From positions 62,001 to 126,000 of the forward strand of contig NZ_QVQH01000007.1 of assembly GCF_003428645.1 (NCBI RefSeq): a stretch of 64,000 nt of DNA, in the 5' to 3' direction. Positions 1 to 8,411 of this stretch are shown one piece after another. The position numbers were made by a program, and so were the translations under genes. The notes under the pieces were generated by a model. It was not told the DNA's origin, did no database searches, and saw only the letters and a program-made list of their open reading frames with translations. The DNA is from Geodermatophilus marinus (GTDB taxonomy: Bacteria > Actinomycetota > Actinomycetes > Mycobacteriales > Geodermatophilaceae). Position 1 is the first letter of the stretch. Every line of letters starts with the position of its first letter.

Positions 1-197
1 TAGCCGGGCACGATGCCGCCGTCCTCGGCCACGTCGAGGGTGAGGGTGGCGATCTCGCCGTCCACCGACAGCCGCCAGTGCTGGTACTGCTCGGGGGAGG
101 TGTCGAAGGAGACCTCGGTGGTGGCCGCGGGCTCGGCGGCCGGACCCGGGCCCTCGGTCGTCGTCCCGTCGGTCGCACGGTGGTCGAGGGTCGTCAC
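1..197 (-). CDS. boxC: 2,3-epoxybenzoyl-CoA dihydrolase (BoxC), 5' part only
   Basis: Only the first ~65 codons are present; the gene runs off the left edge. After a variable Thr/Ala/Pro-rich leader the product has the motif FDTSPEQYQHWRL and then TLTLDVAEDGGIVPGY, which matches the start of BoxC (benzoyl-CoA-dihydrodiol lyase), an enoyl-CoA-hydratase-fold enzyme. BoxC opens the ring of 2,3-epoxybenzoyl-CoA with loss of formate in the aerobic box pathway. The start is GTG with GGAGG four bases upstream. The leftward direction suggests it opens a box operon (boxB and others) outside the window. The upstream region holds an inverted repeat also found before the ABC importer. Family call is from remembered BoxC N-termini; the catalytic part is not visible. 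Confidence 0.82.
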   Translation of the reverse strand, partial: MTTLDHRATDGTTTEGPGPAAEPAATTEVSFDTSPEQYQHWRLSVDGEIATLTLDVAEDGGIVPG

Positions 198-253
198 GGT
201 GCCTCCAGGGGGATTGCGGGCCCGCGGGCGCCACGGGCTCACGTCCCATCCTG

Positions 254-298
254 ACGTGCTACACGACCCGGTGCAAGAGGCAGGAGGAGTGTAGACGT
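254..298. promoter_or_regulatory. candidate operator A upstream of boxC
   Basis: Inverted arms ACGTGCTACAC (254-264) and GTGTAGACGT (289-298) are separated by 24 bases. The right arm read on the minus strand contains TACACT, a plausible -10 for boxC. The same arms with the same 24-base gap occur at 5843-5886 upstream of the importer operon, which argues for one regulator acting on both. Confidence 0.5.
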
Positions 299-372
299 GG
301 GCCGCGGTGCGGCCCGGATCGCCGGCCGCGGTGCCACGCTGGGAGCACCAGCCCAGCCCGAGGAGGACGGCG

Positions 373-1014
373 ATGACGGCGACGGACGTGCAGGCGGCGC
401 GGTTGCAATGGGTGCGCGACGGCGACCCGCGGTGGGACGCCGACCGGGAGCGGGTGTTCGCCGGCGTCCCGGAGGGCGTGTTCCGCACCGAGGCCCGCCG
501 GCCGGGGGAGCGGCTGCCCGGTGACTGGTGGCGGGCGGAGGACGCCGGGCGGGTCGTGGGCTACGGCTGGCTGGACGACGTGTGGGGCGACGCCGAGATC
601 CTGCTGGCGGTCGAGGACGGCGCCCGCGGGCGCGGCGTGGGTGCCTTCGTGCTGGCCCGCCTCGAGGAGGAGGCGGCCGCCCGCGGGCTCAACTACGTGG
701 TCAACGTGGTCCGGGACACGCACCCCGACCGGGACCGGGTGACCGCGTGGTTCCGCGCCCGCGGGTTCGCCGCCGACGACGAGGGCCGGCTGCGCAAGCG
801 GGTGGCCCCCGGGGACACCGGCCAGCGCCAGGAGGGCCGGCCCGGAACCGGCCGCGCGCAGCCGCCGGACGGCGACCGCCGGGCCCGGTACGACGCCGAG
901 CGGGCCCGGGCCGCGGCGCGCGGGCACGACGGGGCGGGCGACGGCGGCTCGGACCGCGGGCCCGGCGCGGAGGAGGCCGGCGGGTACGTCGACCCGGAGC
1001 ACCACCGCTACTGA
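373..1014 (+). CDS. GNAT-family N-acetyltransferase with charged C-terminal tail
   Basis: 213 aa. The first ~145 residues carry a GNAT fold signature: a strand ending in DAEILLAVEDG followed by the acetyl-CoA pyrophosphate loop GARGRGVGAFVL and the helix LARLEEEAAARG, then a substrate-side segment ending in FRARGFAADDEGRLRKR. The last ~65 residues are low-complexity Arg/Asp/Gly, ending in GGYVDPEHHRY, and look disordered. The ATG at 373 is chosen because GAGGAGG precedes it with proper spacing. The acceptor substrate cannot be read from sequence. It faces the importer operon (convergent with livF) and is probably unrelated to it. Confidence 0.75.
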   Translation: MTATDVQAARLQWVRDGDPRWDADRERVFAGVPEGVFRTEARRPGERLPGDWWRAEDAGRVVGYGWLDDVWGDAEILLAVEDGARGRGVGAFVLARLEEEAAARGLNYVVNVVRDTHPDRDRVTAWFRARGFAADDEGRLRKRVAPGDTGQRQEGRPGTGRAQPPDGDRRARYDAERARAAARGHDGAGDGGSDRGPGAEEAGGYVDPEHHRY

Positions 1015-1108
1015 CCCGGCCCGCCCGGGGCTGCCCCGCGCTGGCTGCTCCGGGCTGCCGTGGTGCAGGGCGCGGGCGGGGGCGCGTGGGAGCGGCCCGG
1101 GGACCGGA

Positions 1109-1810
1109 TCAGGCCACGCCGAGGAGGGCGTGGGCGACCGAGCTGTCGCTGCGGAACTCCCGGGTGGAGGACCGGTGCACGATCCGGCCCTTGTCCATCA
1201 CCGCGATGTCGTCGGCCACGGCGAAGGCCAGGTGCAGGTCCTGCTCCACGACCAGCAGCGTCACCCCCTCGGCCTTCATCCCGCCGATCGCCCCGCCGAT
1301 CTGGTCCACCACCGCCGGGGCCAGGCCGTCGGAGGGCTCGTCCATCAGCACCAGCCGCGGGTTGGTCAGCAGCGCCCGCGCGATCGCCAGCATCTGCTGC
1401 TCGCCGCCGGAGAGCTGCCCGGCCGCGTGCCGGCGCCGCTCGCCGAGCCGGGGCAGCAGCTCCAGCACCCGGGGCACGTCCCAGGGGCCGGCGCCCCGCC
1501 CGCGGCGCGCGGCGAGGTCGAGGTGCTCGGTCACCGTCAGCGGCGGCCACACCCGCCGGCCCTGCGGCACCAGGCCCACGCCCGCCCGCGCGACGACGTC
1601 CGGGCGGCGGCCGGTGACGTCGCGCCCGTCGATGCGGACCGTCCCCGCCGTGGCCGTCACCAGCCCCATGAGCGTGTGGACCAGCGTGGTCTTGCCGACG
1701 CCGTTGCGGCCGAGCAGCCCCAGCACCCGGCCCGCGCCGACGTCGAGGTCGACCCCCTGCAGCACCGTGCTGCGCCGGTAGCCCGACCGCAGCCCCCGGA
1801 CCTCGAGCAC
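1109..1810 (-). CDS. livF: branched-chain-type ABC transporter ATP-binding protein (LivF-like)
   Basis: 233 aa, the usual LivF length. Walker A GRNGVGKT at residues ~34-41, Q-loop VPQGRRVWP, signature LSGGEQQ, Walker B LVLMDEP and switch His in VVEQD. It energises import by the membrane pair LivH/LivM together with LivG. The GTG start directly abuts the TGA of livG (no gap), so translation is coupled. It is the last gene of the operon livK-H-M-G-F. Position beside boxC suggests the cargo is an aromatic acid rather than leucine; that is inference from context. Confidence 0.88.
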   Translation of the reverse strand: MLEVRGLRSGYRRSTVLQGVDLDVGAGRVLGLLGRNGVGKTTLVHTLMGLVTATAGTVRIDGRDVTGRRPDVVARAGVGLVPQGRRVWPPLTVTEHLDLAARRGRGAGPWDVPRVLELLPRLGERRRHAAGQLSGGEQQMLAIARALLTNPRLVLMDEPSDGLAPAVVDQIGGAIGGMKAEGVTLLVVEQDLHLAFAVADDIAVMDKGRIVHRSSTREFRSDSSVAHALLGVA

Positions 1811-2602
1811 TCAGCCCACCTCCCGGCGGGCGGGGCCCGCACCGTCGAGGAACAGCGCCTCCCGGCCGGTGCCCAGGTAGGCCTCCTGCACCGCGGTGTC
1901 GCCGCGGACCTCGTCCGGCGTCCCGGTCAGCAGGACGCGGCCCAGGTGCAGCACGGTGACCGAGCGGGCCAGGGCGAACACGACGTCGAGGTCGTGCTCG
2001 ACGACCACCACGGTCACCGACTCGGGCAGCGCCCGCAGCAGGTCGACCAGCCGGGCGCTCTCGGCCGGGGACATCCCGGCGGCCGGCTCGTCGAGCAGCA
2101 GCAGGGTGGGCTCGCAGGCCAGCGCGAGGGCCACCTCCACCTGCCGGCGCTCGCCGTGGGAGAGGGCGGCGACGGGCACGGTGGCGCGGTCGGCCAGCCC
2201 GACGTCGGCCAGCAGCGCCCGCGTCCGCTCCCGGGCGGCGGCCTGCCGGCGCGGCACCGGGGAGTGCCGGGACCCGTGCCGGCGCTGGGCGGCCAGCAGC
2301 ACGTTCTGCTCCACCGTCTGCGAGAGGAACAGGCTCGAGTGCTGCAGCGTCTGGCTGATCCCGCGCCGGGCGCGCTGGGGCTCGGAGAGCCGGGTGACGT
2401 CCTGCCCGGCGAGCCGGATCCGCCCCGCGGTCACCGGCATCTCGCCGGTGACCAGCTTGAACAGGGTGCTCTTGCCCGCCCCGTTGGGGCCGATGAGCGC
2501 GTGCCGCGCGCCGGCGGGGACGTCGAGGGTGACGTCGTCCACCGCCCTCAGCGCGCCGAACGACCGGGTCACGCCGGAGAGGGACAGCAGCGGTGCGGTC
2601 AC
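1811..2602 (-). CDS. livG: branched-chain-type ABC transporter ATP-binding protein (LivG-like)
   Basis: 263 aa. Walker A GPNGAGKS at ~38-45, signature-like LSHGERRQ, Walker B LLLLDEP, and VVVEHD with the switch histidine. The longer insert between Walker A and the signature is typical of LivG, the partner of LivF. The GTG start at 2602 overlaps the livM stop in GTGA; a longer frame upstream exists but would lie inside livM. It acts at the cytoplasmic face of the importer. Confidence 0.88.
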   Translation of the reverse strand: MTAPLLSLSGVTRSFGALRAVDDVTLDVPAGARHALIGPNGAGKSTLFKLVTGEMPVTAGRIRLAGQDVTRLSEPQRARRGISQTLQHSSLFLSQTVEQNVLLAAQRRHGSRHSPVPRRQAAARERTRALLADVGLADRATVPVAALSHGERRQVEVALALACEPTLLLLDEPAAGMSPAESARLVDLLRALPESVTVVVVEHDLDVVFALARSVTVLHLGRVLLTGTPDEVRGDTAVQEAYLGTGREALFLDGAGPARREVG

Positions 2603-3639
2603 GACGAGCCCTCCCGGGCAGGACGCCGCCGGCCGATCCCGGCCCGGACGCCGGCGAGGCCGGCCACCCCCTGGGGCAGCAGGTAGACGGCGAGCACGAA
2701 GACGACGCCCAGCAGCAGGGGGCCGTGGCCCTCGAGGGTCGGGCCGTAGGTGTCGCGGACCAGGACGACGACGGCGGCACCCAGGGCCGGGCCCCACAGC
2801 GTGCCGGCGCCGCCGAGGATGACCGCGAGCAGCAGGAGGGCGCTGGTGGAGAACCCGGCGTCGCTCGGGTTGACGATCCGCACCAGCCCGGCGAACAGCC
2901 CACCGGCCAGGCCCGCGAAGCCCCCGGCGAGCACGAAGGCGGCGTACTTGTAGCGGAACGGCGTGTAGCCCAGCGAGCGCATCCGCGCCTCGTTGTCCCG
3001 GATCCCGCGCAGCGCCGCCCCGAACGGGGACGCCGAGACCAGCCACAGCCCCAGCGCCCCGAGCAGCACCACGGCCAGGACGAACCAGTACACGTACCCG
3101 GCCAGGGTCAGCGGGGTGCCGGCCACCCGGATCGACGGGATGCCGAACAGGCCGTTGGAGCCGCCGGTGACCGTGTCGGCCGACTGCGCCAGCTGGTGGA
3201 CCAGCTCGCCGATGGCCAGCGTCAGCATGAGGAAGAAGACGCCGCTGCTGCGCACCGCCAGCCAGCCGGTCGCGGCCGCGCCCACCGCCCCCGCGACCGC
3301 GGCCAGGAGCACGGTGACCACGCCCTCGGCCGTCCAGTGCTCGGCGACCAGCCCGGCGGTGTAGGCGCCGATGCCGAACCAGGCGGCGTGGCCGAGCGAG
3401 GGCAGGCCGGTGATGCCGACCAGCAGGTCAAGGCTCATGGCGAACAGCGCGAAGACCAGGATCCGGGAGAGCGTGTTCGTGCCGAACGGGTCGACGAACA
3501 GCGGGACGGCCGCGAGCACCGCCAGCAGCACCAGCCCGAGGACGGCGGCCAGCGGGCGGGACCCGCGCCGTCGCGGCGTGCCCCCGGCGGCCGCCGTCGC
3601 GCCGGGTGTGCCGCGCGCGGGAGGGCTGTCCACGGTCAT
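2599..3639 (-). CDS. livM: branched-chain-type ABC transporter permease (LivM-like)
   Basis: 346 aa with a ~30-residue basic cytoplasmic N-terminus and about nine hydrophobic segments. Family landmarks include LVGITGLPSLGHAAWFGIGAY and the EAA-type loop RGIRDNEARMRSLGY. It forms the transmembrane channel with LivH. The ATG at 3639 overlaps the livH stop as ATGA. No fusion to an ATPase domain is present, unlike some LivM-LivG fusions. Confidence 0.88.
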   Translation of the reverse strand: MTVDSPPARGTPGATAAAGGTPRRRGSRPLAAVLGLVLLAVLAAVPLFVDPFGTNTLSRILVFALFAMSLDLLVGITGLPSLGHAAWFGIGAYTAGLVAEHWTAEGVVTVLLAAVAGAVGAAATGWLAVRSSGVFFLMLTLAIGELVHQLAQSADTVTGGSNGLFGIPSIRVAGTPLTLAGYVYWFVLAVVLLGALGLWLVSASPFGAALRGIRDNEARMRSLGYTPFRYKYAAFVLAGGFAGLAGGLFAGLVRIVNPSDAGFSTSALLLLAVILGGAGTLWGPALGAAVVVLVRDTYGPTLEGHGPLLLGVVFVLAVYLLPQGVAGLAGVRAGIGRRRPAREGSS

Positions 3640-4520
3640 GAGTGGGCCACCTTCCCGGCGAAGAGTCCACGGGGCCGGACGACCAGCACCAGCGCCAGGG
3701 TGCCGAAGAGGATGAAGGAGGCCAGGTCGGGCAGCAGCGCCCGCCCCAGCGACTCGACCTGCCCGATCACCAGCGCACCGATCAGCGCGCCGCGGATCGA
3801 GCCCAGACCGCCGATCACGATGACCACCAGGGCCAGGAGCAGGATCGTCTCGTCCAGCCCGGGGCGGGCGCCGTAGACCGGCGCGGCGAGCACGCCGGCG
3901 ACGGTGGCCAGCATCGACCCGAGGCCGAGGACGGCGACCTTCACCTTCCGGTTGTCGATCCCCATCGCCGACACCATCTCGCGGTCGGCGACGCTGGCCC
4001 GCACGAGCGCGCCGACCGACGTGCGCTCCACGACCAGCCACACGACCAGCGCCAGCGCCAGGCCGATGCCGATGAGCAGCAGCCGGTAGGTCGGGTAGGC
4101 GTCGCCGGCGACGTCCGTGCTGCCCCGGAGCCCCGGCGGCGGGCGCACCGAGCGGACGTCGTTGCCGTACACGATCGAGAGCACCTCGGCGACGATCAGC
4201 GAGATGCCCAGGGTCAGCAGCGCCTGGTCCAGGATCGGCCGCCGGGCCAGCGGCTCGGTCATCCCCGAGAGCACGCCGCCGGCGAGCAGGCCCACGAGCG
4301 CGGCGACGCCGAGCGCGGTGAGGAAGCCGCCCCACGACGCCCCGGCGAGGAAGGTGACCGACAGGTAGGAGCCGACCAGGAAGAAGGCGCCGTGCGCGAG
4401 GTTGAGCACGTCCATCATCCCGAAGACGATCGACAGGCCCACGGCGAGGATGAACAGCAGCGACCCGATGGCGAAGCCGTTGAGGATGCTGACCAGGTTC
4501 GCGTCGAACCAGCCGATCAT
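3636..4520 (-). CDS. livH: branched-chain-type ABC transporter permease (LivH-like)
   Basis: 294 aa, hydrophobic throughout. The pattern GFAIGSLLFILAVGLSIVFG followed by DVLNLAHGAFFLVG is the standard LivH N-terminus, and VVIVIGGLGSIRGALIGAL the standard late segment. Second gene of the importer operon, 67 bases after livK and overlapping livM by four bases. Substrate is set by the binding protein, not by this gene. Confidence 0.88.
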   Translation of the reverse strand: MIGWFDANLVSILNGFAIGSLLFILAVGLSIVFGMMDVLNLAHGAFFLVGSYLSVTFLAGASWGGFLTALGVAALVGLLAGGVLSGMTEPLARRPILDQALLTLGISLIVAEVLSIVYGNDVRSVRPPPGLRGSTDVAGDAYPTYRLLLIGIGLALALVVWLVVERTSVGALVRASVADREMVSAMGIDNRKVKVAVLGLGSMLATVAGVLAAPVYGARPGLDETILLLALVVIVIGGLGSIRGALIGALVIGQVESLGRALLPDLASFILFGTLALVLVVRPRGLFAGKVAHS

Positions 4521-4587
4521 CGAGGCACTCCTCTGCGCGAGACCGGGGACCGCGGGGGGTCAACCGCCCGCGGCCCCCGGCGTCCGG

Positions 4588-5820
4588 TCACGGCTGGGCG
4601 TAGACGCCGAGGTCCTCGACCACTGCGTTGACCAGCGTCCCGCCCTCGTCCACGACCTCGCGGAGGTAGATCGGCTGCTCCGGCGTCTGGTTGGTGAAGG
4701 TCCACGGACCGCGCGGGCTGTCCTCGACCTCCTCGACGGCGTCCAGCCCTTCGACGATCGCCTCGCCGCTGGTGCCACCGGCTTCCTCGAGCGCCCGGTC
4801 CAGCACGTTGGCCGCGTCGTAGGCCTGCAGGGCGTACGTCGTCGGCAGCTCGCCGTAGGCGTCCTGGTAGGCCTGCACGAACTCGGCGTTGGCCTCGTTG
4901 TCGATCTCGGTCGAGTAGTGCAGCGTCGTCCGGACGCCGACCGCGGACGGCCCCTGCGCGTCGAGCACGCTGCCCTCGGTGAGAAAGCCGGACCCGTAGA
5001 GCGGCACGCTGCCCTTCAGCCCGAAGGCGTCGTACTGCTGCACGAAGCTGACCGCCTCGCCACCGGCGTAGAAGACGAACGTCGCGGCCGCGCCGGAGGG
5101 CTGGATGGCCGAGAGGAACGGCTGGAAGTCCTGCGTCGTGCCGAACGGGGTGAGGGCCTGGCCGGCGACCGTGCCGCCCCCGGCCGTGTAGGCCTCGGTG
5201 AAGCCGTCGACGACCTCCTGGCCCGCGGCGTAGTCCGGTGCCATGACGTAGACCGGCCCGATGCCCTCGGCGGCCAGGTGCTCGCCCATCGCGGCGGCGA
5301 CCTGCTTGTTGGTGAACGACGACCGCCAGACGTAGTCGCTCGCGGCGTCCTGGGTGACCGCCTCCGCCCCGGCGTTGGCGACGATGAGCGGGACCTGCGC
5401 CTCGGTGACCTGCTCGGCGACGCCGAGCGCGGTCGCCGAGTTGACGATGCCGACCATCGCGTCGACGTTGCCCTCGGTGAGCAGGCGCTGGACGGCCGGG
5501 ACACCGGTGTCCGGCCCCTCGCCCTCGTCGGCGGTCACCGTCTCGACGGTGTAGCCGCCCAGCTCCCCGCCGTTCTGCTCCAGGAAGAGCTCCCAGCCCT
5601 GCTGCATGTCCTCGCCCAGCGGGGTGTAGACGCCCGCCTGCGGGATCACCAGGCCCACGCGGACGGTGCCGCCCTCCTCGCCCCCACCGCCCCCGCCGCC
5701 CCCGTCGTCCCCGCCGAGGCTGCCGCCGCCGCAGGCGGCGAGGGCGGTGACGAGGACGCCGGCGCCGGCACCGCGGAGGAGGCGGTGACCCAGGAGGGGG
5801 TGTGCGCGGTGCTTCGGCAT
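4588..5820 (-). CDS. ABC transporter substrate-binding lipoprotein (LivK/benzoate-type)
   Basis: 410 aa. The first 30 residues are a basic, hydrophobic signal ending in the lipobox LAAC (Cys30), so it should be lipid-anchored outside the membrane. A Gly-rich linker follows, then a periplasmic-binding fold of the LivK class: VRVGLVIPQAGVYTPLGEDM, MVGIVNSATALGVAEQ, YALQAYDAANVLDRAL. ATG 5820 is preferred over an in-frame GTG at 5826 because GGAGAG sits five bases upstream. First gene of the importer operon; related proteins near box genes import benzoate-like acids, which I infer here. Its promoter region carries candidate operator B. Confidence 0.85.
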   Translation of the reverse strand: MPKHRAHPLLGHRLLRGAGAGVLVTALAACGGGSLGGDDGGGGGGGGEEGGTVRVGLVIPQAGVYTPLGEDMQQGWELFLEQNGGELGGYTVETVTADEGEGPDTGVPAVQRLLTEGNVDAMVGIVNSATALGVAEQVTEAQVPLIVANAGAEAVTQDAASDYVWRSSFTNKQVAAAMGEHLAAEGIGPVYVMAPDYAAGQEVVDGFTEAYTAGGGTVAGQALTPFGTTQDFQPFLSAIQPSGAAATFVFYAGGEAVSFVQQYDAFGLKGSVPLYGSGFLTEGSVLDAQGPSAVGVRTTLHYSTEIDNEANAEFVQAYQDAYGELPTTYALQAYDAANVLDRALEEAGGTSGEAIVEGLDAVEEVEDSPRGPWTFTNQTPEQPIYLREVVDEGGTLVNAVVEDLGVYAQP

Positions 5821-5842
5821 GGGCACTCTCCGGTGAGGTCAC

Positions 5843-5886
5843 GACGTGCTACAGCGACACGCCTGGTGGCGACAGAGCCTGTAGTG
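5843..5886. promoter_or_regulatory. candidate operator B upstream of importer operon
   Basis: Arms GACGTGCTACAG (5843-5854) and CTGTAGTG (5879-5886) are 24 bases apart, as at operator A near boxC. The left arm shares the 11-mer GACGTGCTACA with A. The right arm overlaps the proposed -10 of the importer promoter, which would suit a repressor. Confidence 0.5.
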
Positions 5887-5905
5887 CCCGTTCTGAGTGT
5901 GTCAA
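5878..5905 (-). promoter_or_regulatory. probable promoter of the livKHMGF operon
   Basis: On the minus strand TTGACA (5905-5900) is followed after 16 bases by TACAGG (5883-5878). The -35 is perfect; the -10 is weak. The distance to the livK ATG at 5820 is ~58 bases and includes the left operator arm. Confidence 0.5.
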
Positions 5906-6006
5906 CAGTCACACCCGGCCCGGGACCGGACGAGTCCGAGTCGTGACCTGCGCCTCCACCGGCCGGGCCCGCCGGCGGCGGTGGCACGGGGTGCCACCAT
6001 GAGCCC

Positions 6007-6852
6007 GTGGAGGTCGTGGAGGGTCCGTTCGTCACGCGCCGGCAGGAGCTGGGGGCGGCGAGCGCGCGCAGCCTGCTGCTCACCGTGCTCGGAGAGTTCG
6101 TGCTGCCCGGCGGGCGCCCGGTGTGGACCGCCAGCCTCATCGAGCTGCTGGCCGACCTGGACGTCGCGGAGAAGGCCGCGCGCCAGGCGATCATGCGCAC
6201 CGCCGACAGCGGCTGGATCGCGGCCAGCCGGATCGGGCGGGAGACGCGGTGGTCGCTCACGGCGGCCGGCACGCGGCTGCTGCGCGAGGGCACCGAGCGG
6301 ATCTACGGCTTCGCCGCCGGCGACCGGTCCTGGGACGGCCGCTGGCTGGTGCTCACCGTCGGGGTGCCGGAGAACAACCGGGCGCTGCGCCAGCGGCTGC
6401 GCACCCAGCTCGGCTGGGCGGGGCTGGGCTGCCTGGACGCCGGTACCTGGGTGACCCCGCGGGTGGACCGCGAGCAGGAGGCCCGCCGGGTCCTCGACGA
6501 GCTGGGCCTGCGGGCCGGCAGCTGGTCGTTCGTGGCGACCGCGGGGGCGGTCGGTGACGAGCGCACCCTGGCCCGCACCGCCTGGGACCTCGACGCCATC
6601 GAGCGCCGCTACGAGGACTTCCTCGACCTGGTCGGCCGGCGCCGCCCGCGCACCGACCGGCAGGCCCTGGTCGCGCAGGTCCGCCTCGTGCAGGAGTGGC
6701 GGCGCTTCCCGTTGCTCGACCCCGGGCTGCCGCGCGAGCTGCTGCCCCCGCGGTGGAGCGGCAACCGGGCGGCGGAGGTCTTCCGCGAGCGGCACGCCGG
6801 GTGGGCGCCGCGCGCCCAGCGGGCCTGGGAGGAGCTGACCGAGGGCCGCTGA
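6007..6852 (+). CDS. PaaX-family transcriptional regulator 1
   Basis: 281 aa with the PaaX layout. The N-terminal winged helix has the family run ARSLLLTVLGEFVLPGG and AEKAARQAIMRTADSGWI. A ferredoxin-like middle holds LVLTVGVPENNRALRQRLRTQLGWAGLG. The C-terminal domain holds WDLDAIERRYEDFL, the run LVQEWRRFPLLDPGLP and DLLP-type LLPPRWSG. Known PaaX proteins are repressors released by an aryl-CoA ester (phenylacetyl-CoA). No paa genes are in the window, so the ligand may be another aryl-CoA such as benzoyl-CoA. It diverges from the importer operon across the interval containing operator B, making it the first candidate to bind operators A and B. The GTG at 6007 is the best start; no clear SD is visible. 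Confidence 0.82.
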   Translation: MEVVEGPFVTRRQELGAASARSLLLTVLGEFVLPGGRPVWTASLIELLADLDVAEKAARQAIMRTADSGWIAASRIGRETRWSLTAAGTRLLREGTERIYGFAAGDRSWDGRWLVLTVGVPENNRALRQRLRTQLGWAGLGCLDAGTWVTPRVDREQEARRVLDELGLRAGSWSFVATAGAVGDERTLARTAWDLDAIERRYEDFLDLVGRRRPRTDRQALVAQVRLVQEWRRFPLLDPGLPRELLPPRWSGNRAAEVFRERHAGWAPRAQRAWEELTEGR

Positions 6853-6854
6853 GC

Positions 6855-7403
6855 TCACGCCGGCACGGGGTGGCGCTCCAGCCACGCCCGGCCGGCGTCG
6901 GTGAGGACCCGCATGTCCCGGTCGGCCTGCAGCAGCGGCGGGTCCTGCCGGTAGAGGCGGGCCACCAGGTGGCTGTCCGGGGCGAGCTGGCGGGCGATCT
7001 GGTGGGCCTCCAGCTTGTGCAGGCGGCCGCCGGGTGCCTCCGCGAAGCGCCGCAGCAGCGCGGCCTGCGCCTGCTCCGGGTCGGCCCGCTCCCGGTGCGG
7101 CGCGGGGGCGGGCTCCTCGTCGAGCAGGGTGGTGACCGCGCGGGAGAAGGTCTGCACCAGGTCCCGGATCCGGTCGTCGCGCGACGGTGCCAGCGCTGCG
7201 CCGCCCGAGCCCTGCCAGGTGCGCTGCGGGTGCCGCCGCAGGTACTCCTGCTCGAGCTCGAGCATCCGCTCGGTGTGCGTGCGGAACTGCTCCGCGGTGC
7301 CGTGCAGGAACACCCAGTGCCGCATCGCGTGCGCGTGCACGCCCTGCCGCTCGAGCTCCTCGTCGGAGAGCTGGCTCGCCGGGACCCCCGGTCGGTCGGT
7401 CAT
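6855..7403 (-). CDS. hypothetical actinobacterial protein (DUF6158-like)
   Basis: 182 aa, soluble, charged. The N-terminus reads ASQLSDEELERQGVHAHAMRHWVFLHGT followed by a helical EYLRRHP segment, which resembles, from memory, the small DUF6158 family of actinobacteria. The second half, with LLRRFAEAPGGRLHKLEAHQIARQLAPDS, could be a winged-helix-like or coiled region. ATG with GAGGAGG upstream gives a firm start. It ends two bases from the PaaX gene (convergent). No function is known to me and its link to the neighbouring catabolic genes is unclear. Confidence 0.6.
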   Translation of the reverse strand: MTDRPGVPASQLSDEELERQGVHAHAMRHWVFLHGTAEQFRTHTERMLELEQEYLRRHPQRTWQGSGGAALAPSRDDRIRDLVQTFSRAVTTLLDEEPAPAPHRERADPEQAQAALLRRFAEAPGGRLHKLEAHQIARQLAPDSHLVARLYRQDPPLLQADRDMRVLTDAGRAWLERHPVPA

Positions 7404-7466
7404 CGCGGCCTCCTCGTCGTCGGGTGCGGGACCCGGTCGGACTCTCTGGCACCGGGCCGACCGTCG

Positions 7467-8411
7467 TCAACCGCGCGGCGCGGGCGCCGGCGCCGCCGGT
7501 GCGCGCCGCCGGACCGGGGCGACCACGAGGGCCACGCCGACGGTGGTCACGGCGATGCCGGCCAGGGACACCGGCGAGAGCCGCTCGCCGAACAGCAGCC
7601 AGGCCTCCAGGGCCGTCGCCGGTGGCACCAGGTAGTAGAGGCTGGAGACTCCGGCGGCCGTGCCGCGGCGCAGCAGGTACAGCAGCAGGAGCACCGCGCC
7701 GAGCGAGAGGACGACGACCAGCCAGGCGAACGCGGCGACGAACTCGGCCGTCCAGCGGATGGTGGTGTCCTCGGTGGCGACGGCGAGCACGAGCAGCAGG
7801 GTCGCCGCGGCGGTGTACTGCACCGCGGTGCCCCACACCAGCGGGACGGCGTCCCCGTGCCGCTTCTGGTACAGCGTGCCGGCGGTGCCCGCGGCGAGGC
7901 CGACGACGCAGGCCAGCAGGCCGGCCACCGGCAGCGGCCCGGTCGCGGCGTCGGCGCCGAGCACGCCCGGCCCGACCGTGAGCGCGACGCCGGCGACGCC
8001 GAGCACCAGGCCGGCCCACTGCCGGGCGGTGGCCCGCTCGCCGAGCAGCGGCGCGGCGAGGACGGCGACCAGCACCGGCTGGAGGCTGACCACGACCGCC
8101 GACACGCCGGCCGGGACGCCCACGGAGATGGCGTAGAAGACCCCGCCCAGGTAGCCCGCGTGCAGCAGGAGGCCGGCGACGGAGGCGTGCCGGAGCTGGG
8201 TGCGCGAGGCCGGCCGGGCCGAGCGCAGGGCCAGCGCCAGCCCGGCGAGCAGCACGGCCGCCAGCGCCAGCCGCACGCCGAGGAAGGTGAACGGCTCGGC
8301 GTAGGGCAGGCCGTACTTGGCACCGACGAACCCGGTGCTCCACAGCAGGACGAACAGCGCCGGACCGCCGAGGCGGACCGCGGGGGAACCCGGGCCGGGG
8401 GGCGAGGTCAC
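7467..8411 (-). CDS. EamA/DMT-family transporter
   Basis: 314 aa with ten predicted membrane segments arranged as two five-helix EamA repeats. Typical repeat signatures are ALFVLLWSTGFVGAKYGLP in the first half and SLYYLVPPATALEAWLLFGERLS near the end of the second. DMT proteins export small metabolites. The GTG start overlaps the stop of the upstream fused oxygenase as GTGA, so it is the last gene of the ligase-oxygenase operon and may export an intermediate or take up the substrate; direction is not decidable from sequence. Confidence 0.82.
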   Translation of the reverse strand: MTSPPGPGSPAVRLGGPALFVLLWSTGFVGAKYGLPYAEPFTFLGVRLALAAVLLAGLALALRSARPASRTQLRHASVAGLLLHAGYLGGVFYAISVGVPAGVSAVVVSLQPVLVAVLAAPLLGERATARQWAGLVLGVAGVALTVGPGVLGADAATGPLPVAGLLACVVGLAAGTAGTLYQKRHGDAVPLVWGTAVQYTAAATLLLVLAVATEDTTIRWTAEFVAAFAWLVVVLSLGAVLLLLYLLRRGTAAGVSSLYYLVPPATALEAWLLFGERLSPVSLAGIAVTTVGVALVVAPVRRRAPAAPAPAPRG

